From positions 1 to 36,438 of the forward strand of contig JADGDL010000020.1 of assembly GCA_016744875.1 (NCBI GenBank): a stretch of DNA of 36,438 bases, given 5' to 3'. The number at the start of each line of letters is the position of its first letter. Within the stretch, counting starts at the first letter, position 1. This stretch comes from Sulfurovum sp. (GTDB taxonomy: Bacteria > Campylobacterota > Campylobacteria > Campylobacterales > Sulfurovaceae). The notes beneath the pieces are model-generated. The model was not told the DNA's origin and ran no database searches. It saw only the letters and a list, made by a program, of their open reading frames with translations. A program made the position numbers and the translations under genes. This document shows positions 33,034 to 36,438 of this stretch, in pieces.

Positions 33034-34840
33034 GTCTGATCTCCTCTTTTGTTTCTGCGATGCTTTTTGCTGAGACGGAAAGGGTTTCTATCCCTAAGTC
33101 TATAAGTTTTGGGATAGCTTCAGTGTTAGAAGCCAATTCACCACATATACTGACAGGTTTTTTTGTTTTGTCCATAATGAGTTTTAAAGCATCAAAAACA
33201 ACTGAGGATAAAGGGTCTGTGTCCAAAGTTGAATGGGTTCTCTCTATAGCAAAAAGGTATTGTGTAAGATCGTTCGTACCAATGGAGTAAAAGTCTACCT
33301 CTTGGTTAAAGTGATCAAGTAGAAAAAGTGTGGATGGCACCTCTATCATAATACCAAACTGGATATTGCTTATCTCTATGGATTTTTCAAGAGCAAGTTT
33401 TTGTGCCAATGTTTTTACTTCTATAAATTCTGATACAGAGGAGACCATAGGGAACATCACTTTGATCTTTCTATTTTGTGCTGCTGTAAGAATGGCAAGT
33501 AGTTGTTCCTGCATGAGTTCAGGGTGGGTTTTAAAAAGCCTAATGCCACGTATCCCTAGAAAAGGGTTCTCTTCTTTATCAAGTTTGATATAGGGAAGTG
33601 CTTTATCTCCCCCGACATCAAGAGTACGGATTGTGGTATTATCAAAATGGTCAAATACTTCTTTATAGGCTCGCACCTGCATCTCAAAGGTGGGTTTTTC
33701 CTCTTTAAATAAAAACTCTGTGCGAAAGAGCCCTACCCCTTCAGCACCTTCTGCTTTTGCATCCCCTGCAGTTTTAAGGTCTGTGATATTGGCTAAAACG
33801 TGGACTCTCTTTCCCGACCTTGTTTCTGCTGTATTAAAACGTTTGGAAGCGCTTTGCTCTTTTTGTGCTGTATGCTTTTGTATCAACGCTTCAGCTTTGG
33901 CTATATCTGCTTCAGCTGGATTACGCACTACTAACCCTGCATAGGTGTCGAGTATGACAGTTTCATTTTCTACAAGTGTGTCCTTGTCTGCAATGAGAGA
34001 GGGGATACCGGCTGCACGTAACAAGATAGCCGTATGGGCATTCAAAGAAGTCCTTTTCAGTACAACACCCTGTACCTGTGTGTGTGCAAGTACATCGATC
34101 TCACTTGGGAGTAGGTCATCCCCTAAAAGTATAAAAGGTATATCGGGGAATATCACTTTTATTTCCAGTCCCATATGTTTTTTTACACGTTGTAAAATGT
34201 CACTGTAATCGGCTCTTTTTGCTTCAAGTTTTGTGCCTAAAAGTTGTTTTGATTCTTCTTCTATCTGTGCTTCGAATGTCTCTAAATTCTGGTTATTTTT
34301 TCCTAGCGCGATCAAAAGTTCTTTTTGTGCAAGATAAATACCTGAACGGTCACTCTTTTGCGCTCTCTCTAGAGCATTTAAACTTGTATGAAGTGCCTCT
34401 TGAAAACCAACATCGCTTTTATGCTGCAAAGATTCTGTTTGATAGGTATAGGTTTTTGCAATAGCAATACCCCTGGATATCACTGCACCCTTTAGAACAT
34501 CTCCTGAATAGTTAGAAACAGTTTTTTCTGCTTCTTGATATACCTTATCTTCTGACATAAGTGTGAGAAAGAGTGTTTCAAGCGCATCCATTGCAGCTTG
34601 TGCATTTTTACCTTTTGTTTGAAGGGTAAAGGTATCGCCTCTATCTAAAGAGAGGGAAAGAAGTGTAGTGACACTTTTTGCATCAGCGTTTTTATCATCT
34701 GTACTTGCTGTTATCTGGCAAACGTAAGACTTAGCCAAAGAGGCAAACTGTGCAACAGGTCTTAGGTGAAAACCGTTGCTGGAAGTGACAGTAAGTTGTG
34801 TAGAAAGTGCTTTTGAAAAAAGGCCGCTAAATAGAGACAT
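33026..34840 (-). CDS. ptsI: HPr-Enzyme I fusion, phosphoenolpyruvate-protein phosphotransferase
   Basis: Starts the PTS phosphate relay from phosphoenolpyruvate. The 604-residue protein has an N-terminal HPr domain with phospho-His H25 in NGFHLRPVAQF and a Ser-46-like region (DAKSVTTLLSLSL). Enzyme I follows, with phospho-His H269 in TSLNAHTAILLRAAGIPSL, the PEP-binding part (GVGLFRTEFLF, MFPMVSS) and the catalytic Cys in VSICGELASN. The EI part (about 510 residues) is somewhat shorter than E. coli EI. No regulatory HPr serine kinase is in view. It begins 3 bases after the DUF1566 gene. Confidence 0.94.
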   Translation of the reverse strand: MSLFSGLFSKALSTQLTVTSSNGFHLRPVAQFASLAKSYVCQITASTDDKNADAKSVTTLLSLSLDRGDTFTLQTKGKNAQAAMDALETLFLTLMSEDKVYQEAEKTVSNYSGDVLKGAVISRGIAIAKTYTYQTESLQHKSDVGFQEALHTSLNALERAQKSDRSGIYLAQKELLIALGKNNQNLETFEAQIEEESKQLLGTKLEAKRADYSDILQRVKKHMGLEIKVIFPDIPFILLGDDLLPSEIDVLAHTQVQGVVLKRTSLNAHTAILLRAAGIPSLIADKDTLVENETVILDTYAGLVVRNPAEADIAKAEALIQKHTAQKEQSASKRFNTAETRSGKRVHVLANITDLKTAGDAKAEGAEGVGLFRTEFLFKEEKPTFEMQVRAYKEVFDHFDNTTIRTLDVGGDKALPYIKLDKEENPFLGIRGIRLFKTHPELMQEQLLAILTAAQNRKIKVMFPMVSSVSEFIEVKTLAQKLALEKSIEISNIQFGIMIEVPSTLFLLDHFNQEVDFYSIGTNDLTQYLFAIERTHSTLDTDPLSSVVFDALKLIMDKTKKPVSICGELASNTEAIPKLIDLGIETLSVSAKSIAETKEEIRHV

Positions 34841-34843
34841 TTC

Positions 34844-35251
34844 TTATTTGACAGCTCTTACACAACGTACACGTCTGTCATATATAGCAGATGCATTGTC
34901 TGTATCTCCATCTTCAAAAACAACGCCCCAGAACTCTCTAGGATTATTTGCATAGTTAGTACTTGACCAGTAAAGTCTATCTTCCTCAACATGAGAGAAT
35001 TCTTTGAGTATTGCAGGCTCATATCGAGTATAGTCTACGATAGTGAGGAGCTCTTTTAGTGTTGGTACACGCCAGTCTTTATGTTCCCCAAGTGATAAAG
35101 TTTCACAGTATGAAGTTGCTTCAGGATAGCTTACGCCATTCTTTACATGTTTCGTATCTTCCCACATGAGATTAGTGGAAGGATCATTCACGATAGTTGT
35201 CTCTGCTATAGAGAGAGAGAAGGCCATAGCCATGATTAATATACTACGCAT
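34844..35251 (-). CDS. Exported DUF1566 (Lcl C-terminal-like) domain protein
   Basis: 135 residues. Signal peptide MRSILIMAMAFSLSIAE is followed by one DUF1566 domain: STNLMWEDTKHVKNGVSYPEATSYCETL, HKDWRVPTLKELLTIVDYTR, RLYWSSTNYANNPREFWGVVFEDGD, RRVRCVRAVK. This is the C-type-lectin-like fold seen in surface and fimbrial proteins. It is the first gene of the PTS operon (AAAGGAG 8 bases before ATG 35251). A glycan-binding role in the periplasm is possible because of the context, but not shown. Confidence 0.85.
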   Translation of the reverse strand: MRSILIMAMAFSLSIAETTIVNDPSTNLMWEDTKHVKNGVSYPEATSYCETLSLGEHKDWRVPTLKELLTIVDYTRYEPAILKEFSHVEEDRLYWSSTNYANNPREFWGVVFEDGDTDNASAIYDRRVRCVRAVK

Positions 35252-35297
35252 TTAATACTCCTTTAATTTAATGAACCCAATAGGGGTGCTTACTCAA

Positions 35298-35321
35298 AGT
35301 ATAGCAAATCTTTGTTATACT
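35298..35321. promoter_or_regulatory. Near-perfect palindrome forming divergent -10 boxes (PTS operon / AAA ATPase)
   Basis: AGTATAGCAAA (35298-35308) and TTTGTTATACT (35311-35321) are inverted copies with one mismatch and a TC centre. Each end carries TATACT reading outward: 35316-35321 on plus toward the ATPase, and 35303-35298 on minus toward DUF1566-ptsI-nagE. Expected starts are near 35328 and 35291. The geometry (inner spacing 12 bases) resembles the palindrome at 12020-12041 (10 bases). It could also be an operator. Confidence 0.6.
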
Positions 35322-35423
35322 CAACGATATATTATCCCAAACTATACAGTAGAAATCACTGACTGATACGAATCGAAATAATTCTATCGCATAGCTTGAG
35401 ATTATCTAAAATTAGGAATATTA

Positions 35424-36438
35424 TTGAAACACCTTATTAATTTTATTGAAGCAAAAGATGTAGGAAAGACATCTATTTATGAACATTTAAAATGTACATC
35501 AGAAGAGGCACAGCTAATACAGTATATCTGTAAACGCTATGTCTCAGGACTTGAAGAAGTATCTGTATTGGAAATACTACAAGACAATTTTGGCGCAGAT
35601 GGATATAACTATCTAAAAAAATTGGGTTTGGTCAAAAATCTTTTAGACCTGGGTTGGATGATCCAAGTGAGTTTTGGACAAGTAAAAGCACATGAAACGT
35701 CTAAACTGGAATTACTTTCTACATCAGTCACACCGAGCATTTCGCTTTTACGTTTGCTTGAGGAAGGCTCTTTGGAGATCTTCCTGCCAGAAGTAAAACC
35801 TTATACAGACCATTTGGAGTATTTACAAGATCAATTTGATATGGTGGCACTCTTACATAAGATCTCTACGTTTAAACAAGGTTTTGCAGACAATTCATTG
35901 AGTATAGGACGATTGAAAAATAAATTAACACTTTTGACCAAACGTATAGAAGAGCGTGTGAAGATCACAGATACGCCTATAGTGGTTGAAGAGTTTTTTA
36001 AAGAGAAAGAGCTTGATGAGAAGGAAAAACGTATTTTTTTAGCACTGCTTAAAGAAGAGTACTCAGGTGGAGAAGGACAGTTTAGAGATATGAATACCCT
36101 CATAGAGCTTATAAGTTTTGATGAGTATGAGAAGATCAAAAACCGTGCTTTGCTTGAAGACGGTGCAAAACTTATTACTGATGATATCATAGACTATGAA
36201 GAAATACTTAACATGTTTGGTGGGGTCAGTCGCTCTTTTTATCTACAAGAAGAGGTGATGCAACGTATCATCCACCCTAAAAAAACGAAAAAAGTGACCA
36301 AGTTAAAACTTGACGCTTTGGTACAGGAACAGGAGCTTTTTGAGTATCTTAAACCTAGAACTACACTTGATGATGTTGTGCTTCATCCCAAAACGAGAGA
36401 GACACTTAACAATGTTGTAAAGCAGGTTGACAAAGAGG
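35424..36438 (+). CDS. AAA-family ATPase, N-terminal part (runs off the window)
   Basis: An open frame of 338 codons without a stop reaches the right edge. The start is probably TTG 35424, with AGGAA 5 bases upstream; no ATG lies near. The N-terminal part is helical and not a known catalytic domain (HLINFIEAKDVGKTSIYEHL ... KKLGLVKNLLDLGWMIQVS). The last visible residues, PRTTLDDVVLHPKTRETLNN, are the typical entry into a AAA+ domain of the Cdc48/proteasomal-ATPase type, whose Walker motifs would lie beyond the edge. Campylobacterota carry such an ATPase (like Campylobacter Cj0377, from memory). It diverges from the PTS operon. Confidence 0.75.
   Translation, partial: MKHLINFIEAKDVGKTSIYEHLKCTSEEAQLIQYICKRYVSGLEEVSVLEILQDNFGADGYNYLKKLGLVKNLLDLGWMIQVSFGQVKAHETSKLELLSTSVTPSISLLRLLEEGSLEIFLPEVKPYTDHLEYLQDQFDMVALLHKISTFKQGFADNSLSIGRLKNKLTLLTKRIEERVKITDTPIVVEEFFKEKELDEKEKRIFLALLKEEYSGGEGQFRDMNTLIELISFDEYEKIKNRALLEDGAKLITDDIIDYEEILNMFGGVSRSFYLQEEVMQRIIHPKKTKKVTKLKLDALVQEQELFEYLKPRTTLDDVVLHPKTRETLNNVVKQVDKE

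Noticed and set aside
35831..36190. 119-codon open frame on the minus strand near the right edge
   Set aside because: It lies antisense to the AAA ATPase frame, which is open for 338 codons with a ribosome binding site and family-like sequence; the minus frame is Ser/Phe-rich shadow sequence.
1..36438. Search for CRISPR arrays, insertion sequences, prophage genes, toxin-antitoxin pairs and rRNA
   Set aside because: No spaced direct repeats, transposase, integrase, phage structural or rRNA sequence was recognised.

Overview
The window looks like chromosome from a Campylobacterota (Epsilonproteobacteria) bacterium, most likely of the Sulfurovum/Sulfurimonas type. This rests on AT-rich DNA, extended -10 promoters (TGnTATAAT) without clear -35 boxes, and the gene order TPR protein-rnhA-rnc-aroC divergent from dnaG, which I recall from Campylobacter. 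The genus is inferred. I see no phage, insertion sequence or CRISPR array.

Bases 1-4846 are a phosphate-starvation block: end of pstC, pstA, pstB, phoU, a PhoB-type response regulator and a PhoX-like phosphatase. No PhoR-type kinase is visible. Bases 4984-7315 hold recQ and rnhB, overlapping. Bases 7430-11991 are one minus-strand operon: LapB-like TPR protein, rnhA, rnc, aroC, YdgA-like protein. It diverges from dnaG and a small parvulin (12048-14004) at a perfect palindrome with a -10 box on each strand. A tRNA-Ala, a small membrane protein and a small secreted-protein candidate follow.

Bases 15003-16697 encode an AMP-forming acyl-CoA synthetase on the minus strand. Bases 16875-22514 encode a complete RND efflux pump (adaptor, transporter, TolC-type channel) with zero bases between genes. 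Two small exported proteins and two identical tRNA-Glu genes lie on the minus strand at 22519-23461. A lipoprotein and nfo (endonuclease IV) follow.

Bases 25033-31660 run on the plus strand: FadL-type porin, a second acyl-CoA synthetase, nagA, PTS EIIA (crr), a 37-residue membrane peptide and a degenerate hybrid-kinase-like protein. They meet a minus-strand operon (35251-31657): DUF1566 exported protein, HPr-EI fusion, NagE-type EIIBC. Together these give a complete N-acetylglucosamine phosphotransferase chain plus deacetylase, unusual for this phylum, with a signalling-like protein whose kinase module appears dead. The window ends in a AAA-type ATPase (from 35424) that diverges from the PTS operon at a second nearly palindromic double promoter.

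The best leads are the PTS locus with its pseudo-kinase, the two palindromic divergent promoters, three genes whose start codon sits where transcription should begin, and an Asp-to-Asn change in the RNase III active site.
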